Origin: Burkholderiales bacterium | Lineage (GTDB): Bacteria > Pseudomonadota > Gammaproteobacteria > Burkholderiales > Thiobacteraceae | Direction of reading: 5' to 3' | Assembly (NCBI GenBank): GCA_023511995.1 | Contig: JAIMAL010000017.1 | Span: forward strand, 1 to 57,161 | Length of the DNA stretch: 57,161 nt | Program-made: the position numbers and the translations under genes | The notes under the pieces: model-generated | What the model saw: only the letters and a program-made list of their open reading frames with translations | Told to the model about the DNA's origin: nothing | Database searches by the model: none | Shown: positions 17,719 through 27,228 of the stretch, in pieces | How the letters are laid out: every line of letters begins with the position of its first letter | How positions within the stretch are numbered: the first letter of the stretch is position 1

Positions 17719-17731
17719 TTGGGCCCAACTC

Positions 17732-17769
17732 AAGCAAAAAGGCCAACCCACGCGTTGGCCTTTTTGCTT
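17732..17769. terminator. bidirectional intrinsic terminator
   Basis: AAGCAAAAAGGCCAAC pairs with GTTGGCCTTTTTGCTT around a short CCACGC loop. The A-run before and the T-run after the stem let it act in both directions, as expected between the convergent desaturase and rpmG. Confidence 0.9.
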
Positions 17770-17816
17770 CGTGAAAAACCGCCCGCTTAAGAATCGGGCG
17801 GAAATGAAGAGGGTCC

Positions 17817-17984
17817 TTACTTGAGCTTGGCTTCCTTGTACAGCACGTGCTTGCGCGCCACCGGATCATATTTCTTGAACTCGAGCTTTTCCGGTGTGGT
17901 GCGCTTGTTCTTGGTCGTGGTGTAGAAATGGCCCGTGCCCGCCGTGGACTCGAGCTTGATCTTTTCCCGTCCGCCTTTCGCCAT
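17817..17984 (-). CDS. rpmG: 50S ribosomal protein L33
   Basis: This 55-residue protein reads [20 protein letters not shown], then the [20 protein letters not shown] core. It is very close to E. coli L33 in length and sequence. It has no Cys, so it is the zinc-free form. It lies 24 bases downstream of rpmB, as in most bacteria. Confidence 0.97.
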   Translation of the reverse strand: MAKGGREKIKLESTAGTGHFYTTTKNKRTTPEKLEFKKYDPVARKHVLYKEAKLK

Positions 17985-18008
17985 GATTCAGTCTCCGGAT
18001 TCCGGCAC

Positions 18009-18245
18009 TCAGATGCGCTCGCCCTTCGCCCGCAGTTCGGCGAGGACGGCATCGATGCCTTTCTTGTCGATGGTGCGCAGGGCGGCGTTGGTCACCCGCA
18101 TGCGCACCCAGCGGTTCTCGCTTTCCACCCAGAATTTGCGGTACTGGAGATTGGGCAGGAAGCGACGCTTGGTCTTGTTGTTGGCGTGGGACACGTTGTG
18201 GCCCACCATCGGTTTCTTGCCGGTCACTTTGCATACGCGCGCCAT
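18009..18245 (-). CDS. rpmB: 50S ribosomal protein L28
   Basis: The 78-residue protein starts [21 protein letters not shown] and has [12 protein letters not shown] and [16 protein letters not shown], which are typical of L28. An AAGGAA ribosome site precedes the ATG. It forms an operon with rpmG, driven by the promoter at 18279-18307. Confidence 0.97.
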   Translation of the reverse strand: MARVCKVTGKKPMVGHNVSHANNKTKRRFLPNLQYRKFWVESENRWVRMRVTNAALRTIDKKGIDAVLAELRAKGERI

Positions 18246-18278
18246 GGCAGATTCCTTACCTTGCTGGAAAAAGGCGGA

Positions 18279-18307
18279 ACTATACAGAAGTTTGCAAAAT
18301 CCCTCAA
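18279..18307 (-). promoter_or_regulatory. sigma-70 promoter for rpmB-rpmG
   Basis: On the minus strand TTGAGG (-35) and TATAGT (-10) are separated by 17 bases. The -10 is about 33 bases from the rpmB ATG. A ribosomal protein operon is expected to have a strong promoter, and the match is good. Confidence 0.75.
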
Positions 18308-18343
18308 GAGGCGGTATCGTGCCGCTCTTTCGTTTTCCTCACC

Positions 18344-18964
18344 ATGCTGGAAGCCGTCGATCTTTCCTGCGAACGGGGCGGCCGCACCCTCTTTTCCGGC
18401 CTGAGTTTCACCCTCGCTCCCGGACAGGCCCTGCTCGTCACCGGCCCCAATGGCGCGGGCAAGACCAGCCTTCTGCGCATCCTGTGTGGGTTGAGCCCCC
18501 CTTTCACCGGGGAGGTGCGCTGGCAGGGGCAGGGGCTTGCCGCCGCGGCCGACCGCTTCCGCGGCGCGCTCTTCTACCTGGGCCATCACAATGGCATCAA
18601 GGATGAGCTCACCGCGTTGGAAAACCTCCACATCAACGCCACCCTGGCGGGGGACTCCCTGTCGGAGGAGGCCGCGCGGGCGGCGCTGGCCGGGATGGGG
18701 CTCGCCGGCCGCGAGGACCTTCCCGCCAAGACCCTCTCCCAGGGGCAGCGGCGGCGGGTGGCGCTTGCGCGCCTGTTGGTGAGCCATGCCCCCCTCTGGG
18801 TGCTCGATGAACCCTTGACCGCCCTCGACAGCCGTGCCGCGGCGTTGATCGAAAGCCGCCTGCGCGCCCATCTCGCCGACGGGGGGCTTGTGGTCCTCAC
18901 CACCCACCAGCCCATCGATCTGCCGGAAATCGCCCTGCGCCGGCTGACCTTGGGGGAGGCATGA
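18344..18964 (+). CDS. ccmA: cytochrome c maturation ABC transporter ATPase CcmA
   Basis: This 206-residue ABC ATPase has Walker A GPNGAGKTS, the signature LSQGQRRRVALARLL and Walker B LWVLDEPLTALD. With CcmB it uses ATP to release holo-CcmE from CcmC. It is the first gene of a nine-gene System I cluster. Its stop overlaps the ccmB ATG (ATGA). I see no strong promoter match in the 98 bases before it. Confidence 0.95.
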   Translation: MLEAVDLSCERGGRTLFSGLSFTLAPGQALLVTGPNGAGKTSLLRILCGLSPPFTGEVRWQGQGLAAAADRFRGALFYLGHHNGIKDELTALENLHINATLAGDSLSEEAARAALAGMGLAGREDLPAKTLSQGQRRRVALARLLVSHAPLWVLDEPLTALDSRAAALIESRLRAHLADGGLVVLTTHQPIDLPEIALRRLTLGEA

Positions 18965-19626
18965 GGATCTTCTTCACCCTCGTGCGCCGCGACCTGTTGG
19001 TTGCCTACCGCCGGCGGATGGACGTGCTGGTGAGTCTCATCTTTTTCGTCATCGTCGTCAGCCTCTTCCCCTTGGGTGTGGGGCCGGAGCGGGAAACGCT
19101 GCGCCTCATTGCACCCGGCGTGGTGTGGGTGGCGGCCCTGCTTTCGGCCATGCTGGCCCTGCCCCGCCTGTTCGCCGCCGATCACCAGGATGGGACTCTG
19201 GAACAGATGCTGCTCGCTCCTTTTCCGCTGTCCGCCATCGTGCTCGCCAAGGTGCTCGCCCACTGGCTCGTCTCCGGGCTGCCCCTGGCCTTCATGGCCC
19301 CCGTGTTGGGCCTGCAGTTCGACCTGCCGACAAGCGCGCTGCTGGCGTTGCTTGCATCGCTCCTTCTGGGCACGCCCGCCCTCTCCCTCATCGGCGCCAT
19401 TGGCGCTGCGCTCACCCTGGGTCTGCGCGGAGGCGGCGTGTTGTTGTCCCTACTCGTGCTCCCGCTGTACATTCCGGTTTTGATTTTCGGCGCGGGCGCC
19501 GTGGAGACCACCATGATGGGAATGACGCCGGAAGGACATCTGTCCCTGCTGGGCGCCTTTCTGATTCTGGCCGTGCTGGCCACCCCCTTCGTCGCCGCCG
19601 CGGCCCTGCGTATTGCCCTTGAGTGA
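18961..19626 (+). CDS. ccmB: heme exporter subunit CcmB
   Basis: The 221-residue protein has about six membrane segments and the family motif LPRLFAADHQDGTLEQMLL near residues 67-85. It is the membrane partner of CcmA. It overlaps ccmA by four bases, and its TGA overlaps the ccmC ATG (TGATG). Confidence 0.95.
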   Translation: MRIFFTLVRRDLLVAYRRRMDVLVSLIFFVIVVSLFPLGVGPERETLRLIAPGVVWVAALLSAMLALPRLFAADHQDGTLEQMLLAPFPLSAIVLAKVLAHWLVSGLPLAFMAPVLGLQFDLPTSALLALLASLLLGTPALSLIGAIGAALTLGLRGGGVLLSLLVLPLYIPVLIFGAGAVETTMMGMTPEGHLSLLGAFLILAVLATPFVAAAALRIALE

Positions 19627-20366
19627 TGAAGATCAACTGGTTCAAATACGCCTCCCCGGCCACCTTCTACCCCCTGGCCGGCCGCATGATCCCCTGGTTC
19701 TACACCGCGGCCGCGCTGCTGTGCGCCGTGGGACTTTATGTGTCCTTTTTCCTCGCCCCCACCGACGCCACCCAAGGTGAGGCCTATCGCATCATTTTCA
19801 TCCACGTGCCGGCCGCCTGGATGTCCATGTTCATCTACCTGGTGATGGCTTTCTGGGCCGGCATCGGACTTGCCTTCAACACGCGGCTTTCCTCCATGAT
19901 GGCCCAGGCCCTGGCGCCCACCGGCGCCATGTTCACCTTCGTCGCCCTGTGGACGGGCGCGCTGTGGGGCAAACCCACCTGGGGCACCTGGTGGGTGTGG
20001 GATGCGCGCCTCACCTCGGAGCTCATCCTGCTTTTCCTTTACCTGGGCTATCTCGCGCTGACCGCCGCCATCGACGATCCCCGCCGCGCCGACAAGGCCG
20101 GGGCCATCCTCGCCCTGGTGGGCGCGGTGAACGTGCCCATCATCTATTTTTCGGTACAATGGTGGAACACGTTGCACCAGGGCGCTTCCGTCAGTCTCAC
20201 GCGGGCGCCCAGCATGGCCAGGATCATGCTGATCGGCATGCTCCTCATGGCCTTGGCCGCCTGGATGTATTCCATCGCCGCGGCGCTGTCGCGGGTCCGC
20301 CTCATCATCCTCGAACGGGAAAAGAATACCGCCTGGGTGCGCGAAGTCTTGGAGCGCGAAGCATGA
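19626..20366 (+). CDS. ccmC: heme-handling protein CcmC
   Basis: The protein has 246 residues with six membrane segments and the tryptophan-rich WWD-type motif WGTWWVWDARLTSELILLFLYLGYLAL around residue 120. CcmC attaches heme to CcmE in the periplasm. I placed the start at the ATG overlapping the ccmB stop; a GTG one codon earlier is possible. Confidence 0.96.
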   Translation: MKINWFKYASPATFYPLAGRMIPWFYTAAALLCAVGLYVSFFLAPTDATQGEAYRIIFIHVPAAWMSMFIYLVMAFWAGIGLAFNTRLSSMMAQALAPTGAMFTFVALWTGALWGKPTWGTWWVWDARLTSELILLFLYLGYLALTAAIDDPRRADKAGAILALVGAVNVPIIYFSVQWWNTLHQGASVSLTRAPSMARIMLIGMLLMALAAWMYSIAAALSRVRLIILEREKNTAWVREVLEREA

Positions 20367-20557
20367 ATTGGGGCAGTTGGTCCGCCTTCTGGCACATGGG
20401 CGGTTATGGCCTGTACGTGTGGGGTTCCTATGGTGTCACCCTGCTTTGTCTTGCGGGCGAGATCTGGCTGCTTGGCCGACGCCGCAGAACTTTGCTCGCC
20501 CGCTTGAATCAGATGCTCAGGCTTTCCCGCCAAAACGGAAATGAAACCCCGACATAA
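20363..20557 (+). CDS. ccmD: heme exporter protein CcmD
   Basis: This 64-residue protein has one membrane helix ([22 protein letters not shown]) and a basic tail ([11 protein letters not shown]), the form expected of CcmD. CcmD stabilises CcmC and helps release CcmE. It overlaps ccmC by four bases and ccmE by 17 bases, which is tight even for this operon. Confidence 0.92.
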   Translation: MNWGSWSAFWHMGGYGLYVWGSYGVTLLCLAGEIWLLGRRRRTLLARLNQMLRLSRQNGNETPT

Positions 20558-20999
20558 GAAACTCGCCCTAATCGCCGCCGGACTTGCCGCCCTTGCCGCC
20601 GCCACGGCCCTGGTGCTCAACGCCTTCGAAAGCAATCTGGTGTTCTTCTTCACCCCCACCCAGGTGGCGAAGGGGGAAGCGCCCGTGGATCGCACCTTCC
20701 GCATCGGGGGCATGGTGGAGGAAGGCAGCCTGCGGCGGGAGCCCGATGGCCTGACGGTGAGCTTCGTCATCACCGATCGGTTAAACCGCCTGCCCGTCAC
20801 CTACAAGGGCATCCTTCCCGACCTCTTCAAGGAGGGCAAGGGCGCGGTGGTGCAGGGCCGGCTCAAGGCCGATGGCCTGTTCGTCGCCGATCAGGTGCTG
20901 GCCAAGCACGACGAGAACTACATGCCGCCTGAGGCCGCCCACTCTTTGGAAGAGGCGCGCAAGGCCGCCGCCCAGACCGGCAAAACACTGCGCCCTTGA
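20541..20999 (+). CDS. ccmE: periplasmic heme chaperone CcmE
   Basis: The 152-residue protein has an N-terminal signal anchor followed by the CcmE beta barrel ([24 protein letters not shown]). The heme-attaching His lies in [12 protein letters not shown], with the nearby Tyr also kept. It carries heme from CcmC to CcmF/CcmH. Confidence 0.95.
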   Translation: MKPRHKKLALIAAGLAALAAATALVLNAFESNLVFFFTPTQVAKGEAPVDRTFRIGGMVEEGSLRREPDGLTVSFVITDRLNRLPVTYKGILPDLFKEGKGAVVQGRLKADGLFVADQVLAKHDENYMPPEAAHSLEEARKAAAQTGKTLRP

Positions 21000-21006
21000 G
21001 GCCCCC

Positions 21007-22962
21007 ATGATCCCTGAACTCGGTCATTTCGCCCTCATCCTCGCCCTGCTCCTCGCCCTGGTGCAGGGGACCCTGCCTTTCCTCGGCGCCGCCCGCAACG
21101 CTCCCAATCTCATGGCGGTGGCGCGCCCCGCCGCGGTGGGACAGTTCGTCTTCCTCGCCTTTGCCTTCGGCTGCCTCGCCTACGCTTTCCTCACCAATGA
21201 TTTCTCCGTGCGCTACGTGGCCGCCAATTCCAACAGCGAGCTGCCGCTCCACTACCGCTTCACGGCGGTGTGGGGAGGCCATGAAGGTTCCATGCTGCTG
21301 TGGACCTTCATGCTCGCCCTGTGGGGACTTTTCGTGAGTGCCTTCTCCCGCCACCTGCCGGATGATCTGGTGGCGCGGGTGCTGGGGGTCATGGGGGCCA
21401 TCGCCGTGGGTTTCCTGCTGTTTTTGCTCCTCACCTCCAATCCTTTCGAGCGCCTGTTGCCCGCCCCCCTGGAAGGCCGCGACCTCAATCCCCTGCTGCA
21501 GGACCCGGGCATGGTGTTCCATCCGCCCATGCTGTACATGGGCTATGTGGGCTTTTCCATCGCCTTCGCCTTCGCCCTGGCGGCGCTGCTGGCCGGACGG
21601 CTGGATGCGGCCTGGGCACGCTGGTCGCGGCCCTGGACCACGGCGGCTTGGGTCTTCCTCACCCTGGGCATCGCCCTGGGCAGCTTCTGGGCCTACTACG
21701 AGTTGGGCTGGGGCGGCTGGTGGTTCTGGGACCCGGTGGAAAACGCCTCCTTCATGCCCTGGCTGGTGGGCACCGCCTTGATCCATTCCCTCGCGGTGAC
21801 GGAAAAGCGCGGCGCCTTCAAGAGCTGGACGGTGCTGCTCGCCATCGTCGCCTTTTCCCTGTCCCTTCTAGGCACCTTCCTCGTCCGTTCCGGGGTGCTC
21901 ACCTCGGTGCATGCCTTCGCCACCGATCCCAGGCGGGGCGTGTTCATTCTGGGCTTTCTTGCCCTCGTGATCGGCGTGTCGCTGTTTCTTTTCGCCTGGC
22001 GCGCGCCCAGGGTGGGGGTGGGGGGCCGCTTCGCCCTGCTTTCCCGCGAGACCCTGCTGCTTGCCAACAATGTGCTCCTCCTGGTGGCGGCGGGCGCCGT
22101 GCTGCTGGGCACCCTCTATCCCCTCTTCATCGACGCCCTGGGTCTAGGCAAGATTTCCGTGGGGCCGCCGTATTTCGATGCCGTCTTCCTGCCCCTGATG
22201 GTCCCCGTGGTTTTCCTCATGGGGGTGGGGCCCATCACCCGCTGGAAGCAACACCCCCTTCCGGACCTGGCGACCCGCCTCAAATGGGCTTTCGGCCTCG
22301 CGGTGGTGACAAGCCTCCTCCTGCCCTGGGTGCTGGGCCACTGGACGCCTCTCATCATGCTCGGCTTTCTGCTCGCCTTCTGGGTCTTCGCCACGGTCGC
22401 CGTGGCGGTGTGGCAGCGTTTGCGCGGCAGCCGCAACAGGCCGCCGCGCGCCTTCTGGGGGATGCATCTCGCCCATCTCGGGGTGGGGGTGTTCATCATC
22501 GGCGTGACGGTGGTGAAGGGATTCGAAATCGAGCGGGACGTGAAAATGAAGGTGGGGGACCACACCACCGTGGCCGGCTACACCTTCGTCTTCCGGGAGC
22601 TGGCCGACAGGACCGGGCCCAATTACCAGGCCACCCAGGCGCGGGTGGAGGTCCTGCGGGAGGGCAGGCACGTGGCGTTGCTGCGGCCGGAAAAGCGGGT
22701 CTACAACGCCTCCCGCATGCCCATGACGGAGGCCGCCATCGACGCCGGCCTCACCCGCCACCTTTACGTCTCCATGGGCGAGCCGCTGCCGGATGGCGCC
22801 TGGGTGGTGCGGGTCTATTACAAGCCCTTCGTGAGCTGGATCTGGGGCGGCTGTCTCCTCATGGCACTGGGGGGGCTCGCCGCCCTCACCGACCGGCGCT
22901 ACCGCACCCGCCATGAAGGGGCAGTCGCGGCACCGCAGGCGCTGGCGGGGGGTGTGGCCTGA
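21007..22962 (+). CDS. ccmF: cytochrome c heme lyase subunit CcmF
   Basis: This 651-residue membrane protein has many hydrophobic segments and the WWD motif GWGGWWFWDPVENASFMPWL near residues 236-255. It attaches heme to apocytochrome together with CcmH. I chose the ATG of MIPELGHFALILALLLAL, eight bases after ccmE; longer versions would overlap ccmE. Its stop overlaps the ccmG ATG. Confidence 0.96.
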   Translation: MIPELGHFALILALLLALVQGTLPFLGAARNAPNLMAVARPAAVGQFVFLAFAFGCLAYAFLTNDFSVRYVAANSNSELPLHYRFTAVWGGHEGSMLLWTFMLALWGLFVSAFSRHLPDDLVARVLGVMGAIAVGFLLFLLLTSNPFERLLPAPLEGRDLNPLLQDPGMVFHPPMLYMGYVGFSIAFAFALAALLAGRLDAAWARWSRPWTTAAWVFLTLGIALGSFWAYYELGWGGWWFWDPVENASFMPWLVGTALIHSLAVTEKRGAFKSWTVLLAIVAFSLSLLGTFLVRSGVLTSVHAFATDPRRGVFILGFLALVIGVSLFLFAWRAPRVGVGGRFALLSRETLLLANNVLLLVAAGAVLLGTLYPLFIDALGLGKISVGPPYFDAVFLPLMVPVVFLMGVGPITRWKQHPLPDLATRLKWAFGLAVVTSLLLPWVLGHWTPLIMLGFLLAFWVFATVAVAVWQRLRGSRNRPPRAFWGMHLAHLGVGVFIIGVTVVKGFEIERDVKMKVGDHTTVAGYTFVFRELADRTGPNYQATQARVEVLREGRHVALLRPEKRVYNASRMPMTEAAIDAGLTRHLYVSMGEPLPDGAWVVRVYYKPFVSWIWGGCLLMALGGLAALTDRRYRTRHEGAVAAPQALAGGVA

Positions 22963-23486
22963 TGGCGCGTTTTCTCATCCCCCTCGTCATTTTCGCGGTG
23001 CTGGTCTTCTTCCTCTGGCAGGGGCTGTCGCGCAATCCGCGGGAAGTGCCCTCGCCCCTGGTGGGCAAGCCGGCGCCGGCCTTCACCCTGCCCCGCCTCG
23101 ATGCGCCAGACAAAACCTTCTCCCCCGCCGACATGCGGGGGAAAGTGTGGCTTCTCAATGTGTGGGCATCCTGGTGTGTCTCCTGCCGGGAGGAGCATCC
23201 GGTGCTGGTGGACCTGGCGAAAAGCGGCGATGTGTCCATCGTCGGTCTCAACTACAAGGACCAGCCGGCGGATGCCCAGGCGTGGCTTGCCCGCTTCGGC
23301 AACCCCTACCAGCTGAGCGTGATGGATGCCGACGGCCGGGTGGGCATCGACTACGGGGTGTACGGCGTGCCCGAGACCTATGTGATCGACCGGCAGGGCA
23401 TCATCCGCATGAAGCACATCGGCCCGGTGACCCCGGAGGTGCTGGGCACCAAAATCCTGCCCTTAGTGGCGGAGCTGTCCCGATGA
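22962..23486 (+). CDS. ccmG: thiol:disulfide oxidoreductase CcmG/DsbE
   Basis: The protein has 174 residues, an N-terminal membrane anchor and a periplasmic thioredoxin fold. The active site is WCVSC in WASWCVSCREEHPVL, and the GVYGVPETYVID segment carries the cis-Pro. It keeps the heme-binding Cys of apocytochromes reduced. Confidence 0.95.
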   Translation: MARFLIPLVIFAVLVFFLWQGLSRNPREVPSPLVGKPAPAFTLPRLDAPDKTFSPADMRGKVWLLNVWASWCVSCREEHPVLVDLAKSGDVSIVGLNYKDQPADAQAWLARFGNPYQLSVMDADGRVGIDYGVYGVPETYVIDRQGIIRMKHIGPVTPEVLGTKILPLVAELSR

Positions 23487-23965
23487 AGACCTGGCTTGCC
23501 GCCTGTCTCTTTCTCCTTGCTGCTGTCGCCCCGGCGTTTGGCGGGGAAGCCCCACCCGAGGCCCCGGACCCGGCACTGGAGGCGCGGCTCATGGCCCTTG
23601 CCCGGGAACTCCGCTGCCTCGTCTGCCAGAACGAAAGCCTCGCGGATTCCCAAGCCGATCTCGCCCAGGACCTACGGCGGGAAATCCGCGAGCTCATGCG
23701 CCAAGGTAAAAGCGATGCGGAAATCAAACGCTATCTCACCGACCGCTACGGTGACTTCGTCCTTTACCGGCCGCCGCTGAAATCCACCACCTGGTTCCTC
23801 TGGTTCGGGCCTTTTCTCCTCCTCGTCGGCGGACTCGCCGGTTTCGTCTATTTCCTCCTGCGCCGCCGCCAAAGCCTGCCGGACAGCCCCCTCGACCCGG
23901 AGGAGGCGGCACGGGTGCGGGCGCTGCTGGATAGCCAAAACACCGCCAGGGATTCCCAGTCATGA
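23483..23965 (+). CDS. ccmH: cytochrome c maturation protein CcmH
   Basis: The 160-residue protein has a signal peptide, then the redox motif LRCLVCQN, and a C-terminal membrane helix (WFLWFGPFLLLVGGLAGFVYFLL). It works with CcmG to reduce apocytochrome thiols and with CcmF in ligation. It overlaps ccmG and ccmI by four bases each. It is the short form, with the TPR part encoded separately as ccmI. Confidence 0.95.
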   Translation: MKTWLAACLFLLAAVAPAFGGEAPPEAPDPALEARLMALARELRCLVCQNESLADSQADLAQDLRREIRELMRQGKSDAEIKRYLTDRYGDFVLYRPPLKSTTWFLWFGPFLLLVGGLAGFVYFLLRRRQSLPDSPLDPEEAARVRALLDSQNTARDSQS

Positions 23966-25131
23966 CCGCTTTCCTCCTGGCGGCGGGGCTTTTGGCCCTG
24001 CTTGCCGTGCTCTTTGTCGTGCTCCCCCTCCTGCGCGGGCAGCGCCTCTCCCTGCCCCACGACGCCGCCAACGTGGCGGTCTATCGGGATGAGCTTGCGG
24101 AACTCGAAGCCGACCGGGAGGCGGGCACCCTGTCCCAAGCCGACTACGAGGCCGCCCGCCGGGAGCTGGAACGTCGGCTTTTGCAGGACATCACCGGGGA
24201 GGGGAAGCCCGCGGCTCTTTTCCCCCGCTGGCCGGCAGTCCTCCTCGCCCTCTTCCTTCCCCTGGCCGCCGCGAGCCTTTACTGGCGGCTGGGAGAACCC
24301 GCGGCCATCACGGCGCCCCGCCTTACGGGGCTCACACCCACCCAGCAGGTGCAGGCCCTGCTGCCGGCGCTGGAAAAACACCTCAAGGAGGCGCCGGAGG
24401 ATGCCACCGGCTGGCGCATGCTGGCCAAGGCCTACATGGCGCTGGAGCGTTACCCGGAGGCGGCCGCCGCCATGGAACGGGCAGCAAAGCTTCTGCCCCG
24501 GGATGCCCAGGTACTCGCCGACCAAGCCGATGCCCTCGCCATGGCCCAGGGCCAGCGGCTTGCGGGCCGACCCCAGGCGCTGCTTGCCCGCGCCCTGGAA
24601 CTCGATCCGGACAATGGCAAGGCGCTTTATCTTGCCGGTTACGCGGCGCTGGAGGCGGGCGACCGGGAGACCGCCGCCCGCCACTGGAAGCGCCTCCTCG
24701 CCCGCCTGCCGGCGGATTCGGAGGACGCCGCCACCGTCCGCCAGCAGCTCGAGGAAATCGGAGCAGCCACCCCCCGCGCAGAGCAAAAGGCCGCCATCAG
24801 CGGCACGGTGCGGCTTCATGAATCCCTGCGGGCACGGGTTGCGCCGGAGGACACGGTCTTCGTCTTCGCCCGCGCGGTGAACGGGCCCCGCATGCCTCTC
24901 GCCATCCTGCGCCTGAAGGCGCGGGAGCTGCCCGCCCCCTTCCGCCTCGACGACAGCCAAGCCATGTCCCCCGCAATGCGCCTGTCGGGCGCGCGCGAGG
25001 TGGTGGTGGGAGCCCGCATCAGCAAAAGTGGCAACGCCACCCCCCGGCCCGGCGACCTGGAGGGCGTGAGCGCCCCCGTGAAACCGGGGGCGCGGGAAGT
25101 CACGGTGGTGATCGACCGCGTGGTGCCCTGA
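23962..25131 (+). CDS. ccmI: TPR apocytochrome chaperone CcmI
   Basis: The protein has 389 residues with two membrane helices near residues 3-20 and 90-108. TPR-like repeats occur at about 115-250 (WRMLAKAYMALERYPEAAAAMERA and similar), followed by a C-terminal beta domain. It holds the C-terminal helix of apocytochrome c for the ligase. It is the last gene of the ccm operon and converges with radC with eight bases between stops. Confidence 0.9.
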   Translation: MTAFLLAAGLLALLAVLFVVLPLLRGQRLSLPHDAANVAVYRDELAELEADREAGTLSQADYEAARRELERRLLQDITGEGKPAALFPRWPAVLLALFLPLAAASLYWRLGEPAAITAPRLTGLTPTQQVQALLPALEKHLKEAPEDATGWRMLAKAYMALERYPEAAAAMERAAKLLPRDAQVLADQADALAMAQGQRLAGRPQALLARALELDPDNGKALYLAGYAALEAGDRETAARHWKRLLARLPADSEDAATVRQQLEEIGAATPRAEQKAAISGTVRLHESLRARVAPEDTVFVFARAVNGPRMPLAILRLKARELPAPFRLDDSQAMSPAMRLSGAREVVVGARISKSGNATPRPGDLEGVSAPVKPGAREVTVVIDRVVP

Positions 25132-25139
25132 GGCCAACC

Positions 25140-25817
25140 CTACAGCAGGCCCCGTTCGGCGAAGGACACCCCCGGGGTGCCGGCGGCGACGATGAAATGG
25201 TCCAGCACCCGCACGTCGATGAGGGCGAGGGCTTCCTTGAGCGCCCGGGTGAGGGCTTCATCGGCGCGGCTGGGCTCCGCCACCCCGGAGGGGTGGTTGT
25301 GGGCAAGGATCACCCCGGCGGCATTGTGAGTGAGCGCCCGCTTGACCACTTCCCGGGGATAGACACTGGTTTCCTTGAGGGAGCCGCGGAAGAGCTCCTC
25401 ACAGGCAATGACCCGGTTCTGGGTGTCCAGGAAGACCGCGACGAACACCTCATGGGGGCGGTCGGCCAGGCGCAGCCGCAGATAGTCCCGCACCGCCTGG
25501 GGCGAGGAAAGGGCATCCTGTTTTTCCGCCCGTTCCGCCAGGGCGCGGCGGGCGAGCTCCAGCACCGCCTGCATCTGGGCGTATTTGGCCGGCCCCAGGC
25601 CGGGCAGGCGCTGGAATTCGGCATAGGAGGCGCCAAACAGCCGGTTGAGGGAGCCGAAATGGGCGATGAGATCCCGGGCAAGATCCACCGCGCTCTTGCC
25701 GGCAACTCCGGTTCGCAGGAAGATGGCGAGCAGTTCCGCATCGGAAAGGGCCTGCGCCCCCTGGCTGATGAGGCGCTCCCGCGGCCGCTCCGCCGCGGGC
25801 CAGTCGGCAATGGCCAT
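25140..25817 (-). CDS. radC: RadC family JAB1/MPN-domain protein
   Basis: The 225-residue protein has an N-terminal helix-hairpin-helix-like half ([17 protein letters not shown]) and a C-terminal JAB1 metalloprotease-like domain with HNHPSG followed by a downstream Asp. The name comes from an E. coli repair phenotype later assigned elsewhere, so the role is uncertain. An AGGGAG ribosome site precedes the ATG. It is divergent from coaBC across 122 bases. Confidence 0.92.
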   Translation of the reverse strand: MAIADWPAAERPRERLISQGAQALSDAELLAIFLRTGVAGKSAVDLARDLIAHFGSLNRLFGASYAEFQRLPGLGPAKYAQMQAVLELARRALAERAEKQDALSSPQAVRDYLRLRLADRPHEVFVAVFLDTQNRVIACEELFRGSLKETSVYPREVVKRALTHNAAGVILAHNHPSGVAEPSRADEALTRALKEALALIDVRVLDHFIVAAGTPGVSFAERGLL

Positions 25818-25939
25818 GAATCACTCCCTGATCGTTGGCAGGAGAACCTCATCGCGGAAAGCCCCCTTTCCCCGGGAAGCGATGTCCCGGCTGGGGCCGG
25901 GTTGGGGGCCGCAAGGGTTCTCGTTGAAACGGACGGATT

Positions 25940-27142
25940 ATGGCGGATTTTGATTCCAAACGCATATTGCTGGGGGTAACCGGCGGTATCGCCGCCTACA
26001 AGGCGGCGGAACTGACGCGCCTTCTCGTGGGGCGGCGTATGGAGGTGCAGGTGGTGATGACGGAGGCCGCCACCCGCTTCATCACCCCCGTCACCCTGCA
26101 GGCCCTGTCGGGCAAGCCGGTGTTCGTCAGCCTCTGGGATCCCCGCATCGACAATGGCATGGCCCACATCGAATTCACCCGGGATGCGGACGCCTGCCTG
26201 GTGGCGCCCGCCAGTGCCGACTTCCTCGCCAAGCTGGCCCAGGGACGGGCCGACGACCTTTTGTCCACCCTGTGTCTTGCGCGTGAGTGCCCACTTCTTG
26301 TCGCCCCTGCCATGAACCGGCAGATGTGGGAAAACCCCGCGACCCAGCGCAACCTGGAGCAAATCCGTCGCGATGGCATCGTGGTGCTGGGTCCCGCAAG
26401 CGGCGAGCAGGCCTGCGGCGAGTGGGGCATGGGGCGCATGCTGGAGCCTGCCGAACTGCTCGAGGACCTGGAGGCCTTCTTCCAGCCCAAACTCCTTGAC
26501 GGCAAACGGGTGCTGGTGACGGCGGGCCCCACCTTCGAGGCCATCGATGCCGTGCGGGGCATCACCAACCGCTCATCGGGCAAAATGGGCTATGCGGTAG
26601 CCCGCGCCGCCCTGGAAGCCGGCGCCACGGTGACCCTGATCACCGGCCCCACCCAGCTCAAAGCCCCGCGGGGCGCGAAGGTGATCCCCGTCGTTTCCGC
26701 CCAGGAGATGCTCAACGCGGTGAACGCGGAAGTGGACACGGCGGACATCTTCATCAGCGTGGCGGCGGTGGCGGACTACTACGTCCTCAACCCGTCGGAA
26801 CACAAGATCAAGAAGGATGCCCACATCCTCACCCTGGAGCTTGCCCCCAATCCGGACATCCTCGCCAACGTGACCAGCCGGCCCAACCCGCCCTTCTGTG
26901 TGGGCTTTGCCGGGGAAAGCGAAAATCTCCACGAGTTCGCCGAACTCAAGCGCCGGCGCAAGCATCTGCCGCTGCTTGCGGCAAACCTGGTCCAGGAGGC
27001 GGTGGGGGGCGACACCTCGCGGCTCACCCTGTTCGACGACAATGGCGTGCACGCCCTGCCGCCGGGACCCAAGATCGAGCTCGCCCGCGCCCTCATCTGC
27101 CATATCGCAACCCTGTACGCGGCTACGAATTCTGCGCGCTGA
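25940..27142 (+). CDS. coaBC: bifunctional phosphopantothenoylcysteine decarboxylase / phosphopantothenate-cysteine ligase
   Basis: This 400-residue protein has an N-terminal CoaC flavoprotein domain (GVTGGIAAYKAAELTRLL, then PAMNRQMWENPA) and a C-terminal CoaB domain (VTAGPTFEAIDAVRGITNRSSGKMGYA). It catalyses two successive steps of coenzyme A synthesis. dut follows, separated by 86 bases, in the common coaBC-dut order. Confidence 0.96.
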   Translation: MADFDSKRILLGVTGGIAAYKAAELTRLLVGRRMEVQVVMTEAATRFITPVTLQALSGKPVFVSLWDPRIDNGMAHIEFTRDADACLVAPASADFLAKLAQGRADDLLSTLCLARECPLLVAPAMNRQMWENPATQRNLEQIRRDGIVVLGPASGEQACGEWGMGRMLEPAELLEDLEAFFQPKLLDGKRVLVTAGPTFEAIDAVRGITNRSSGKMGYAVARAALEAGATVTLITGPTQLKAPRGAKVIPVVSAQEMLNAVNAEVDTADIFISVAAVADYYVLNPSEHKIKKDAHILTLELAPNPDILANVTSRPNPPFCVGFAGESENLHEFAELKRRRKHLPLLAANLVQEAVGGDTSRLTLFDDNGVHALPPGPKIELARALICHIATLYAATNSAR

Positions 27143-27228
27143 ACACGCCGGTTTCCATTCCCAGCAACAGGGGGGGCCGGGCATAATAGCGTCACCGCCT
27201 CCCCATAACAGGCCAGTCAAGGCCGGGC

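Noticed and set aside
20157-20162. TACAAT inside ccmC resembling a -10 box
   Set aside because: It lies deep in a coding region of an operon with overlapping genes; no -35 match.
27143-27228. tRNA or small RNA between coaBC and dut
   Set aside because: No cloverleaf or conserved stem found; only a -10-like CATAAT is seen.
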